Positions 35,275-45,940 of a DNA stretch of 64,000 nucleotides are shown one piece after another. A model generated the notes under the pieces. The model ran no database searches and was not told where the DNA came from. It was given only the letters and a program-made list of their open reading frames with translations. The first letter of the stretch is position 1, and every line of letters starts with the position of its first letter. This DNA comes from Malachius bipustulatus. Taxonomy: Eukaryota > Arthropoda > Insecta > Coleoptera > Melyridae. The position numbers and the translations under genes were made by a program. The stretch lies in contig OU342631.1 of the NCBI GenBank assembly GCA_910589415.1, forward strand, positions 58,184,598-58,248,597, written 5' to 3'.

Positions 35275-35360
35275 AAAAATATAACTTTGATATGCCACTC
35301 TCATATGGGACACTCTGTATAGTCCAAAATAATTTTTAATTATGGCCATTGTGAATCCGG
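35275..35360. repeat. Fragment of the 6,060-type composite hairpin element
   Basis: CATAACTTTGATATGCCACT-like inner arm (ATAACTTTGATATGCCACTC, then ATGGGACACTCTGTATAGTC) is followed by AAAATAATTTTTAATTATGG of the outer element, the same order as at 6,690-6,735. Confidence 0.65.
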
Positions 35361-35524
35361 ATGGCCATCCGGAAGAAGAGGGTTACATCTCAAAAAATAT
35401 AGTTTTATAGGAGAGTGGTTTCAATTTTCTTGTTACTTGTTATTTTTGATTTCATATAAACAACTGGATATTGAGCTGCCGTTTTTATTATTATTGTGGT
35501 ATTTTAAAATGCCTACTTTAAGAT

Positions 35525-36860
35525 TATACAGGGTGCACCATAGCTATCTCGTAAACGCTAAGAGAAAAGTGTCGGTTAAATTAGTGAAAAGATGTGCAAT
35601 TTTGTGGTGAATTCGTCAAGACATACAAGATACAGTCCGTACGATTATGAAGAGACAAAATTCTCAGAAAAGAATAAATCGATAACATTCTCTTATAGAC
35701 ACGCGGGCGTCTGCCATCGCTTAATATTTGTAAGCAGTGGCGGGCGGACCGTGAAACGTAGATTTTAAATAATAAAATATATTTGCGATATTTCTGGTAA
35801 ACTATAGCCTCGAAGACACGTTCTTCAAGGCAGAACTTCGGAAGGAAGAAGAAACACTGAGAGAAATCCACTGAATAACCTCTCAGGATTGAGACAATCC
35901 AAGGAGCTCCTCGGGAACTTTAACCGAGAAAGGTCAAGAGAAAACTCCAGACCCTCAACAAAGGAAGTCTCAGAATGCTAACAGGATTCCTAACAGGTCA
36001 TTGCAAGCTCAATGAACACCTGAGGAAACTTGGTATAGAAAAAGATGGCGTTTGCAGACTCTGCAGGGAAGAAAACGAGACGCCTCGTCACCTATTGATG
36101 AACTGCGAAGCACTAGAACATGAAAGAAACGATGTTCTGGGCCAACACCAGCTCAACGGGGCTTTGCCCGGCCTTGATCCCCTTCAAATCCTGAAATTCC
36201 TAAGGGAAGCGGAGTTGGAGAGGCTGCTTCAATGAAGGGAATATTCTTCAAAGAAGCAGAGAAGATGGGGCACAATAGATCTGTAATAGGTCGCAGCGCA
36301 TCTGACACCCTCATTATCAATATCAATATATCAATTCTGGTAAACTATCATCTAAGTAAATGCGCAATACAATAATAAAATTATAAAAAATGACCTAAAT
36401 CACATTATTTAAGGTTTTAAGAGCCTATTATGGCCTATATTTCTAAAGGAATTTCACTGTACAGATTCGAGGCATGCAAATGCGTATGCTAGCTAAATGC
36501 AAGATTTGTAAGCATGAACTGGTGAAAGACGTGCCGCTCCTGTCTTTCCGGCCGGTGGCACATGCAGCCAGCTTGTATTTCCCAGATAGTGACGTAGCAC
36601 GTAGCACACTTCCAGGAATTCTAGCTCATGACTATTCGGCCAAGCTCGAGCTGTGACCATTCCTGAAATATCCTGAAAAAACTGTAAAATCGAGATTTCT
36701 TATTTTTGCCATATTATTATTGGAAATTAATAAATAATTCTTTGAGGGCTTACATAAGTCGGCAAGAGCTACTCATCTGACATTTCAAAAATTTTCGAAG
36801 CCGACTAGATCCCGGAATTTTCATAGCCAACTTTCGTTTTTTTTTTGGCTGCCATATTGT
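35525..36860. repeat. Foldback-family copy interrupted by a LINE
   Basis: TACAGGGTGCACCATAGCTATCTCG to about 35,635 matches the left end of the copy at 41,330. The matching continuation (CTGAAATATCCTGAAAAAAC, GACTAGATCCCGGAATTTTC, CAACTTTCGTTTTT) resumes at about 36,657-36,860. The ~1 kb between carries an unrelated LINE segment. The right arm is absent. Confidence 0.65.
35880..36320 (+). pseudogene. LINE RNase H/C-terminal fragment with zinc knuckle
   Basis: LRMLTGFLTGHCKLNEHLRK, then CRLCREENETPRHLLMNC (C-x2-C-x8-H-x4-C) match the end of I/R1-like non-LTR pol proteins after their RNase H domain (TGHCxLNxHLxxLG ... CRxCxEEEETPxHxLxxC). The open frame ends at 36,235. A short ATTATCAATATCAATATATC tract near 36,312-36,332 may be the 3' tail. 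5' parts are missing. Confidence 0.75.
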
Positions 36861-36869
36861 TTTTATGCC

Positions 36870-37535
36870 GTTTTGTGTGTTTCCCCCATCGAGCGCATTC
36901 CCGGGTGGTGAATAGCGGAATTCCCTTCCCAATAACGGAAGGTATCGAAATTGGGCGCGAACCAAAAAACACACAACAAAAAGAAATGATGGCTGAACAA
37001 AGGACAGAGGCAACCCAGGAGGGGTGTCTGACCATAGGTTTAGAATCCCTCCCTGGCCTAGTGCCAGGCTGCCCCACGGATTCTGGGGGAGAGGGGCAAT
37101 GTAACGCCAAAAGAAGATCTTGAAAGATCTTACAGACCACGATGCAGAAACAAAAACAACTGCCATGGAGGATGTTCAATCGGACCATGACAGCGAAGCA
37201 TCGGCGGGAACGACTGGAACTGCCAGCACAATATCTGCAGGGATTAGCAATACTGGACTGCCGATAATAAAAGAAAAGAAAGAAAGACTTTTGGGGCCCA
37301 GAAACGGAGACCATCAGCAAAGAAGAAAAAACTAGTAGATGTGATGGATAGCATACCCTTGGGGAGCAACAGTTCATTACAATTAGAAAAAAGTAACGTT
37401 TAGCGGAGGAGTTCTTTGGATGCACTGCGCAAATGCACACACAAAAACCTGGCTCGTGGGAACGGTTAGAACACTGGGTGGGCTTTGGGAATGCGGGAAT
37501 TTGAGGTGGCCCTCATTCAAGAACTTGTATGTCTT
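36870..37535 (+). pseudogene. Possible 5' part of a non-LTR retrotransposon
   Basis: A more GC-rich island. Two adjacent frames (36,845-37,123 and 37,120-37,335) encode polar, Thr/Ser/Gly-rich sequence of ORF1 character without a recognised domain, and a later segment near 37,495-37,525 reads EFEVALIQEL, resembling the start of an endonuclease domain. Identification is weak. Confidence 0.3.
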
Positions 37536-38039
37536 GTATTCAAGAAAAGTATGTAGGTACCTACCTACCTACCTAATAATTACATAATTCAATTTTATGG
37601 CTCCTAATTTCGCTTTTTAAAAGAGCAGTGATAATTATTTGAACTTGAAAATTATTTTGCAAGTGAATATTGAAAAAATTCATTATTAATAATTAAAATA
37701 TATTACCAATACCTAGTTTATCCATTAGGGAGAATGCAATCATTATAAAAACTGAGATCTAATAAAAATTTAGCAATTTTTTTTTTTTGTTGATATTTAA
37801 CACAATACGACAGTTTGTCAGGTTAACCCGTAGAAATCTGGCAGTTAACATGATCAACCGGATAATAATAATAATAACAACTTTTATTTAATTTTTGAGG
37901 AAATTTTACATACTTTTCGGAAAATAAAAATTGTTAACAATAAAATTAATATTAAAACGATAAATTATAACATTGAAATTATACATCCAAAAAAATATGA
38001 AAAATGCGTTATTCAGTTGTTCTTAATGAAATATTCATT
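37536..38039. other. AT-rich intronic sequence with CTAC microsatellite
   Basis: GTACCTACCTACCTACCTAA near 37,556-37,576; a (AAT/ATA)n tract near 37,863-37,880. No gene. Confidence 0.4.
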
Positions 38040-38578
38040 TATATTAACGAGGCACCACACTCACGAACAATTCTAGATATGTATTTGTTTCTTTACTTCT
38101 CAATTTTTATGATAACTCAGACAATCATGGAAATGCCACCTTCGCGACAATTCTAGTGACATGACAGAAATGACATATTGCCCGGCCAGTGTAAGAGAGT
38201 AACTGACAGTTCTTCTAAATACCAGAATGGTTCCGCATTGCACGTATGTTTGAGATTGTGTGGAGTTCTCTGTGAGCTATCAGACATTTCTAGACTCCAT
38301 GGAACAGATATAAAAGAGGAGCTGTCGACACTCTAGTCAGTTAGTTGTATCTTGAATGTGAATGAAAGCTGAATTATCACAGAGTAAGGAAGACAAAGAG
38401 TAAAGTGACAATAAGTGAAAGAGTAGTGAATGTGTAATATCTGTGTTAAAATAAATAAGAGAAACAGCTGATTATTTTAGATTTGGAGGTTATTGCTATA
38501 AGTTATAGTTGTGTTAGAGCATAAAGAATTTTGTAAGACTTTAATTTGGTATTAATAAGTGTGACACCCGTAACAAAT

Positions 38579-38596
38579 TGGTGTCAGAAGTGGGAT
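38579..38596 (+). promoter_or_regulatory. Primer-binding site for tRNA-Leu
   Basis: TGGTGTCAGAAGTGGGAT, 3 nt after the LTR end, is complementary to the 3' 18 nt of tRNA-Leu (…ATCCCACTTCTGACACCA). This sets the strand and primes minus-strand synthesis in the active parent element. Confidence 0.75.
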
Positions 38597-38994
38597 ACGG
38601 ATTCCAGCAAGAAAATTAATTAGTTAACAGGTTGACTGTGTCGTTGAAATCGGACTACTCCGCAAGTATGCATTACCGATCTCTGAGGACCGGTAGCCCC
38701 CTATTACTCCAGTGCGGCACCGGTCCTTGAGGACCGGTCATCATATAATCATTGAATATATCATTGAACCTACGACAAATGTGTTTTGCAATTACCTTCC
38801 TGATCTCTGTTACTACTTATCTTTGCAGTTGCATCACTGTACGATTGTTCTGTTTGTCTAACCCCCTGTGTTTTTGGATTTTTTTTTCTGGTTTATAACG
38901 CTTAGACAGAGATTCATCAGAGAGTCTGATGATGAGTCTGATGACAGAGTCGTCCGAGTCAAAGTTTACCTCAGAATCAGCATCAGACTTGCAG

Positions 38995-39420
38995 TCGCTA
39001 TCCACAAGACGAAGGAATATCAGTCTCAAGTTTCTGTATAATTTGTTGCATAATAGATTGGACTGTCCCTTTTTGCTGAGTCAGTTGAAATTCGTAGTTC
39101 CGAAAAGGGAGACTAGGAGTAAGCTCACATTCTATATAGAAACACCTAGAACGAACGTAATGATGAGATCTCCAGTGGGAGTAATGTGCAGAAATTACAA
39201 CGTGTTGAAGGATTGTGACATATTTGCGAATACACTGGACCAACTGTTCAATTGCGGGAGGGATATAACGTCTTAAATATAATCTTATGTTGGTTCAGTA
39301 ATCAGAGTTGTAATGAATGTGTGAGATTAAAAAGTGTAAGCTGGCTCGCTGTGGCTGGTGTTAATTTACTACACGATACCCGAGCGAACTAGTAGATCAA
39401 TAAATAAATGATAAATGTGA
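38995..39420 (+). pseudogene. LINE C-terminal fragment inside the LTR element
   Basis: RRNISLKFLYNLLHNRLDCPFLLSQ, then TFYIETPRTNVMMRSPVGVMC closely parallels the C-terminus of the LINE at 42,950-44,254 (LHGT-like VDCPHLLSQ, TFYMDTPRTNAAARSPIHIMC). It therefore belongs to the same or a sister family. It ends in a stop at ~39,276 followed by a short non-coding tail. The RT is missing. Confidence 0.78.
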
Positions 39421-39539
39421 ATTTAAGGTTGTAGATGAAGTAAGATATTGTTCTGTTATTGGTATTTTTTGAATGCTGTTGAACAATAAAGAAATAAAGA
39501 AAAAGACGAAGACATCGGAGACATTTTAAAACGTTAAGA

Positions 39540-40605
39540 AGAGAATGGACCGAGACCAACGTGGGCAGAGGTTTCTCCACGTAGCCCAGAATATAAAGCT
39601 CTATGGTCACAGTGGAGTCCCTGCAAATCGAAAATGGTCTGCTGAAGAGAGCCTGGGAGAGTGCCGACGGAAAGAATATCGTCATGCAGTTGGTGTTTCC
39701 AAGGAGTAAAGTTCCGAAGATTCTCGAAGTGATCCATGGAGGTACATCAGGAGCTCACTTCGGAGTGAACAAGACACTAGCGAAAGTTCGAGAGAGGTTC
39801 TACTGGGTGAACTGCAAGTACAATGTCGAAGCCTGGTGCCATAAGTGCGAGAAATGTGCTGCAAGCAAGGGCCCAAGCAGAAGACTGACAGGCGCTATGA
39901 AGCAGTACAACGTCGGAGCCCCATTCGAGAGGATAGCCATAGACGTAGCAGGTCCTTTTCCAATCAGCGACTGCGGCAACCGCTTTATCCTGGTTGCCAT
40001 GGATTGTTTCAGCAAGTGGCCTGAAGCATACGCCATACCGAACCAAGAAGCTGCTACAGGAACGTTTTAATCGAACAATGGAGGAGCATCTGTCGAAGGT
40101 AGTGAGCAACAATCAGAGAGACTGGGACCAGTACCTGCCTTTGTTGCTGATGTCATACAGGGCAGCCATCCATGAGACTACGGGACAGACACCGGCCAAG
40201 GTTGTATTCGGCAAGGAGATTCGGCTACCCTTGATTTGGTGTACGGTTCACCAAGCAGTCCACCATCGGAGATCAGAAACTGTGTCGACGAATTAAGAAA
40301 CTCCATGGCAGAAGTGCATTCCCTTGTCAGGAGGAAGATCAAGTTGACCAGCGACCGAATGAAGGCGAGGTACGCCTTGAAGGCAAACTCCGGCGGCTTT
40401 ACGGAAGGAGACAAGGTGTGGTTTTATAATCCAACTAGGAAGAAGGGGGGTTTGTCGCCCAAGTTTATGCCATCCTGGGGCCTTACACCATTATTAAAAG
40501 GACGACGTGGTGTATAGGATCCAGCGAAGCGGTGCTCCCAAGTGCAAGATGAAGGTAGTCCACCTGAATCGTCTGGCACCCTACTGTGGAGACAGCGAAT
40601 AAGTT
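39540..40605 (+). pseudogene. Gypsy-type integrase with core deletion
   Basis: Blocks in order: an HHCC zinc domain (HGGTSGAHFGVNKT, then CHKCEKCAASKGPSRR), the core start (FERIAIDVAGPFP, first catalytic Asp; FSKWPEAYAIPNQEA), then directly FNRTMEEHLSKVV and LLMSYRAAIHETTGQTP. The stretch that should hold the second Asp and the Glu is deleted near 40,045-40,060, with a frameshift. Further frames carry a C-terminal GDKVWFYNPTRKKG block and end near 40,601. It cannot be catalytically active. Described only, not reconstructed. Confidence 0.85.
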
Positions 40606-41162
40606 CGTTCAAGCGAGACGCTCGAAAATAGAAGGAGGGCAGTATAACGAGACCACTCTGGAAAAATTCTATTAGTTTCTTGAAATTCCAGTTTCACCAT
40701 TTTGTATGTTTACGTTTATTTTTTTATACTGAGTTAGTCAATGACACGTTCGTGACAATTCCAGTCGCATGTCAGAAATCACGCATTGACGGCCGGTGTG
40801 AGTTCTGCAATCTACGAGAATGTTTCGACTGTGCGAATTCGAGAAATCTACTGTTTCGACGGTGCGTCGGGGGACTATATAGGGGCCGCCGTGTGGCGGC
40901 GTAAAGCAGTAGTGTCTTGGGAGTGACTGGTGAAAGCTGAAGTATAGACAGAGCAGTAGTGAAGTGAAGTATAGTAAGGAAGCCAGTAGTGACAGTATAG
41001 AGGATTATAAATAATAGACAAGTGGTGTAGTACCTGTGAGTGGAAACAAGAGAACAGCTGTGTTTGATTATTTAGATTTAGAGGTTATAACTTGTGTTAG
41101 TCAATAAAGGAATTTGCAGACTTTAGTGGTGGTGATTTATTATTGTGAGACCCGTAACAATA

Positions 41163-42490
41163 TTGTTATGGGTCTCACACTTATAAAATCACTACCAAAG
41201 TCCGCAAATGTCTTTATTCTTCAACACAAATACAACTTATAATCTCAATCTAAATAACCAGCTATCCTCTTGTCTCCACTCACAGATATTACACCACTTG
41301 TCTATACTCCACTAAGTCACAATACACTATACAGGGTGCACCATATATCCTTCTCTATATTGCTATCTCCTAACGCTAACAGATACAGGGTCGGTTAAAC
41401 AAGTCCAAAGGAGCGCATTTTGTGGCCACTCGATTCAGTCAAGACATACGAGATATCTGTAACCGTTCCTGAAATATCCTGAAAAAACTGAAAAATCGAG
41501 ATTTCTAATTTTTTCCATATCTCTTTTATTATTGGAGATTAATGAATAATTTTTTGTGGGCTTACATAAGTCGTTAAGAGCTACCCATCTGACATTTCAA
41601 AAATTTTCAAAGCCGACTAGATCCCAGAATTTTCATAGTCAACTTTCGTTTTTCTTATGGCCACCATATTGTTTTTTTATGTTGTTCGATATAAAAAAAA
41701 TCATAAAAACTAAAAATGGTTAAATTTAAAAAAAAAAATTCTTCTTTTTTCTTTACAAAAAAGACACATTTTTGGACCGAATTTCATAGATAAATTAAAA
41801 AACCACAAGGCAAGCACTATTTCGGCGTATTTTACAAATTTTGACGTTTTTCGACGATTTTTTATTAGTTTTTTCTTTGAAAAAAAGAATAAAAATTAAA
41901 TTTTTTTTTTAAGTTTATTAAATAATAAAAAATAAATAAAAAATAAAAAAAAAATAAAAAATAAAAAATAATATTTTTGGTTTTCATTCTTTTTTTCATA
42001 TCAAAAGACATAAAAAAATAATATGACGGCCATAAGAAAAAAGAAAGTTGACTGTGAAAACTCTTGGATCTAGTAGGCCTTGAAAATTTTTGAAATGTTA
42101 GATGAATAGCTCTTAACGGCTTATGTAAGCCTTACAAAAAATTATTTATTAATTTCCAATAATAAAAAAGATATGAGGAAAATAAGAAATATCGATTTTT
42201 CAGTTTTTTCAGGATATTTCAGGAACGGTCACAGATATCTTGCATCTTTTGATGAATTCGAGCAATTTAACCGACCCTGTATCTCTTAGCGTTCAGCAGA
42301 TAGCAATATAGAGAAGGATACATGGTGCACCCTGTATATCACCACTGGCTACTACTGTCTTCCTTACTCTGTATACTTCACACTTCACTTCCAACATCTA
42401 AGTTGGAAGTGATTTCCTTCATAGTCAGCGCTCCCAAGTCTCACCCCACACTCCCGCACCATAGTCCGAATAGTTAAGTAACCGTCTCCA
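41163..42490 (-). mobile_element. Inverted partner LTR, split by a foldback element
   Basis: TGTTATGGGTCTCACACTTA and onward is the reverse complement of the LTR end that finishes 4 nt earlier, so two LTRs of one family lie tail to tail around ATAT. The LTR sequence stops at 41,329 and resumes at 42,337 (ATCACCACTGGCTACTACTG, then CTTCCTTACT), with the 1-kb foldback element between. Beyond ~42,490 similarity fades; no primer site or coding region on that side was identified. Confidence 0.7.
41330..42336. mobile_element. Complete ~1-kb foldback element (reference copy of its family)
   Basis: Ends TACAGGGTGCACCATATATC and GGTGCACCCTGTA are inverted and TA-bounded. Arms of roughly 380 nt each pair almost throughout, around an extremely AT-rich centre (A/T runs at 41,880-41,975). 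Landmarks in each arm: CTGAAATATCCTGAAAAAAC, GACTAGATCCCAGAATTTTC, TATGGCCACCATATTG. Partial relatives lie at 24,755, 35,525, 45,050, 50,720 and 55,555. Non-coding. Its insertion interrupts the inverted LTR, giving relative age. Confidence 0.88.
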
Positions 42491-42949
42491 ACTTGTAGGC
42501 ATTCTCCACCTCAAATTCAAATACCATTTTATTTTAAACAGTCCCGTCAGGCCGATAATAATTTTGTACGTTAATCTCGCTCACTCTCACGTATCCGTTC
42601 ATTCCTGGTAAAGGTTTAATTTCTCACCACCGTCCCTCAGAAAATAGAGTCACCCCCGCACAGGTTATTACAGGTTTAGTAAATTTTACATTTTAGTTTC
42701 CTTTGTAGAGAGTTTCACTGCCGTTTAATTTAATTTTTTATACAATTGCTATTATTTTTTTTGTAAATAAAATATTATTGTTAATTTCAAATGAATTATT
42801 TCCGTCATTTTCCGAGGTAAGTCAATTATTTATTATCCCCATTAATTATATAAATTGATTATATGATTATATGATCATATAATTTTTTTTTAATTTTTTT
42901 TATTTTTAATTTTTATTTTATTTTAATTTTCTCTTATAAATAATTATAG
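42491..42949. other. AT-rich intronic sequence before the LINE
   Basis: No gene recognised; includes the palindromic tract GATTATATGATCATATAAT near 42,865-42,885. Confidence 0.35.
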
Positions 42950-44490
42950 ACCAATTGCCATTCTGTCATGTTTTGCCAAGATCTTCGAGATTTGTATATT
43001 CGATTACATTTACCCTTGTGTTAGACAGAACATCAGCCCCTATCAACATGGCTTTATCCCGAAACGCTCCACAGTAACCAACCTTATAAACTTCACTCAG
43101 TTTACTTCCTTATCTACCGAGAGTGGTGGCCAGTTTGATGTAATATTTATACCGACTTCTCAAAAGCATTTGATCGTGTTGATCATAGAATGATCATAGA
43201 TAAACTTGACTCTTTTGGATTTAGCCCCGCTCTTTTGAGGTTCTTCTCATTTAACCTTCTGGATCGGACCCAATATGTTAGCTATCAAGCCTGTAAATCA
43301 ATAGAATTCTATCCTACATCGGGTATTCCGCAGGGATCTAATCTGGGACCACTTCTGTTTCTGCTATTCATAAATGACTTGAGTACCATCATCTCGTCTA
43401 GACACCTTATCTATGCGGATGATGTTAAGATCTTCGCTAATATTTCCTCCATGGCTGATTGCTTGTCCCTACAGTATGAACTTGATAAACTCTCTCGATG
43501 GTCTGACATAAACAATCTTCATCTCAATACTGCCAAATGCAGTATTGTTACTTACACTAGAAAACATTCCCCGATTATATTCAATTATTCCATAAACCAG
43601 TCCACATTGACTCGGACCTCTGTGATTAAGGACCTGGGGGTTATCTTCGATTCGAAAATGTCTTTTGAACATCATGTTAACTATATTGTGAGTAAGGCAA
43701 ATAGGATGCTGGGGTTCTTGTTTCGAATCTGTAACGGCTTCCGAAATGAATTGACTCCAAAGACATTGTATTTTGCTTATGTGAGATCAATACTCGAATA
43801 TGCCTCGTTAGTATTTTATCCATATTATAATAATCAGATTGATATAATTGAACAGATTCAACGTAAATTCTTAAAATTTCTCTTGTTTAGGTCGAATGGT
43901 GTGTATCCTCAGAGAGGTATTGCTCATAACATTTTATTGAACATGTTTCATATATGTGGGTTGGACTCCAGAAGAAAGCTAGCATCAATATGCTTTCTAT
44001 ATGGGCTGATGCACGGTACTGTTGACTGTCCTCATCTTCTGTCACAGATTAACTTTCATGTTCCCAATGCTCGCTTAAGACGCACCCTAACTTTCTATAT
44101 GGATACACCCAGAACCAACGCAGCGGCTCGGAGTCCGATTCACATCATGTGCTCTAACTTCGATACTTATTGTCTTGATGCGGATATATGTTTTGATAGC
44201 CTAAGAACAATTAAAAATACTTTTTTCTCCGCCTTGGCGCATGATGGTCTTTGATCTCTACATTTAAAATATATATGGATCTTACTTATTGCTTGTTTCC
44301 CTATGAACATTTTTTATTTTTTATTTGTTTTCTTTACTTATTATCTTACTTTTTACTTCTTGCTACTGATTACTTGTTTTGTTTGTTAATAATGTTCACT
44401 ATCACATTTACTGTTATTAATCTTTGTCCTATAATTGGATGTCCTTCTGTTGGGCAAATAAAGCTATTATTATTAAAGCTATTATTATTA
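42950..44490 (+). pseudogene. LINE with nearly complete reverse transcriptase
   Basis: From 42,950 the frame reads RPIAILSCFAKIFE (RT motif 1) and HGFIPKRSTVTNLINFTQ. One frameshift near 43,145 occurs inside the motif A region (TDFSKAFDRVDH), after which 354 codons are open (43,190-44,254): GIPQGSNLGPLLFLLFINDL (motif B), LIYADDVKIF with catalytic YADD at 43,412-43,423, KDLGVIFDSKMSFEHHV, and a long C-terminus ending SALAHDGL. The 3' tail repeats AAAGCTATTATTATT twice (44,460-44,490), which is jockey/CR1-like. Endonuclease and ORF1 are absent, so it is a 5'-truncated copy with one visible frame break. Confidence 0.9.
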
Positions 44491-45050
44491 ATTCCCGCCG
44501 TTCATAATCAGAATTTATTAATATCACGCATTTTGAGATTCCTGAGCTACGCATAAAAATCCAGACCCCGTTCATCTGTGCCTACCGTTAGCACCAGCAC
44601 CAGTACCGTGCATTTGACTCTCCCAACCGCCCGTCACACAGAGCGCCCAGGCCGTCGGCATAAATACGTAGGTAGGTATAACAACCCGTCGTCGTTAGCA
44701 CCAGCACCGACCCCACATTAACTCGCTTACAGCCTCACTCTTAAGGGGAGCCTGGCATCCTCGAGAGAGCGCCTAAAGACCGCTCTCCCGAACTCAATTT
44801 CAACAGTGATAACTTCAACCGACCCCTGGCATTCTCCTCTTCTCCATTGGAGCTACCCTAGGGACAAGGATACGATAAACGTATCAATCCATGTGACCTC
44901 AGGTAATTGGGAATAAAATTAGCGAGAAGAATTCCCCGGGGGAGCACATCTCCAGAAAAAAGCTGGCGCCCGAGTAACCCGTGGTAACACCGACGTGACC
45001 GCAACCGTAAAGTTCCCAAGAAGCCGGAGTTCGTCACAATATTTTCAGTC
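44491..45050. other. GC-rich unassigned segment
   Basis: Markedly more GC-rich than its surroundings, with a duplicated CGTTAGCACCAGCACC (about 44,586-44,601 and 44,694-44,709). TGGCGCCCGAGTAACCC near 44,964 resembles an LTR-retrotransposon primer-binding site, so this may be an LTR/leader remnant, but no LTR pair was found. Confidence 0.3.
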
Positions 45051-45846
45051 GTTGTTAAAATATCATGAAAAAAAAAACTGAAAAATCGATATTTCTAATT
45101 TTTGCTATATCTTCTTATTGTTGGAAATTATCAAATTCTTTTTTAGGCTTACATAAGTCGCCAAAAGCTACCCATTCGACATTACAAAAATTTTCAAAGT
45201 CCACTAGATCCTGGAGTATTCACAGCCAACTTTTATTTTTCTTATGATTGCAATATTGTTTTTTTTTTATGTTGTTCATTATAAAATAAATCAAGGAAAC
45301 AACTAATAGAGAAAACATTAATAACATTCAAAAAAAATTTCAAAAATTATATTCTTTTTTCGAAAACAGACAACTTTTTATAACGAATATTATATAAAAA
45401 TTTAAAAACCATAAGGCAAGTAATATGAATTCATATTGACGTAATTGGGTGGAGAACTTTTAGTTTTTTTTTTTTTTCGAAAAAAGAACAATAAATGGCG
45501 GATATAAGAAAAACCAAACTTGGCTATGACTAGGATCTAGTCGGCTATGAGTAGGATCTAGACGGCTATGAAAATGTTTGCAATGTCGAATGGATAGCCT
45601 TTGATGACTTATGTAAACCTACAAAAAATAATTTATAAATTTTCAATAATAAAAAAGATATGGCTAAAATAAGAAATTTTGATTTTTCAGTTTTTTTCAG
45701 GATATTTCAATGATTCAAAATATCCCACTTTTTTACAGTATTACTCAGTATAATAATATGCAACTTTGCCCCAATTTAACCGACATCGTATCTCTCAAGA
45801 TAACCAAGATCCCCATGCTTAAGCTCGAAAAACGGACACCTGTATA
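45050..45846. mobile_element. Divergent copy of the foldback family
   Basis: Left arm CTGAAAAATCGATATTTCTA, then CCACTAGATCCTGGAGTATT; right arm GGATCTAGACGGCTATGAAA, then AAGAAATTTTGATTTTTCAG, GTTTTTTTCAGGATATTTCA. The right terminus ends GGACACCTGTA; the left terminus is lost. Arms are clearly paired but more diverged than at 41,330. Confidence 0.75.
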
Positions 45847-45940
45847 TGTGGTGATAATGTAGATGATATGACGGATAGGCTGAAGAACGATCTCGACTCT
45901 TTATATGGGTGGTTAATTGATAATAGCTGTAATATTTGAG
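45847..45940 (+). pseudogene. Tiny LINE reverse transcriptase fragment
   Basis: DNVDDMTDRLKNDLDSLYGW then LIDNS resembles the post-YADD helix of non-LTR RTs. It ends abruptly. Only ~30 codons, so assignment is tentative. Confidence 0.35.

Larger units (their letters stand above)
38040..41159 (+). mobile_element. Deleted Ty3/gypsy-type LTR retrotransposon
   Basis: The two LTRs are about 38,040-38,575 and 40,642-41,159. Both begin near TAACGAG, include a GAGAGTAACTG/GAGTGACTGG-type block and end in ACCCGTAACA after GTGACACC/GTGAGACC. A primer-binding site TGGTGTCAGAAGTGGGAT (38,579-38,596) follows the 5' LTR and is complementary to the 3' end of insect tRNA-Leu. A purine tract (AATAGAAGGAGGG) precedes the 3' LTR. 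Of the coding part only integrase survives. The internal region also carries a LINE fragment. LTR divergence shows it is old. A possible ATAT target duplication is visible. Confidence 0.8.

Noticed and set aside
36750..37440. Minus-strand frames of 138 and 211 codons
   Set aside because: They overlap the more plausible plus-strand retrotransposon frames, have no recognisable domain, and look like antisense shadows.
38817..39029. Acidic piggyBac N-terminus on the minus strand
   Set aside because: The Asp/Ser-rich composition is suggestive, but it overlaps a clear plus-strand LINE fragment and no other piggyBac block follows; too weak to list.
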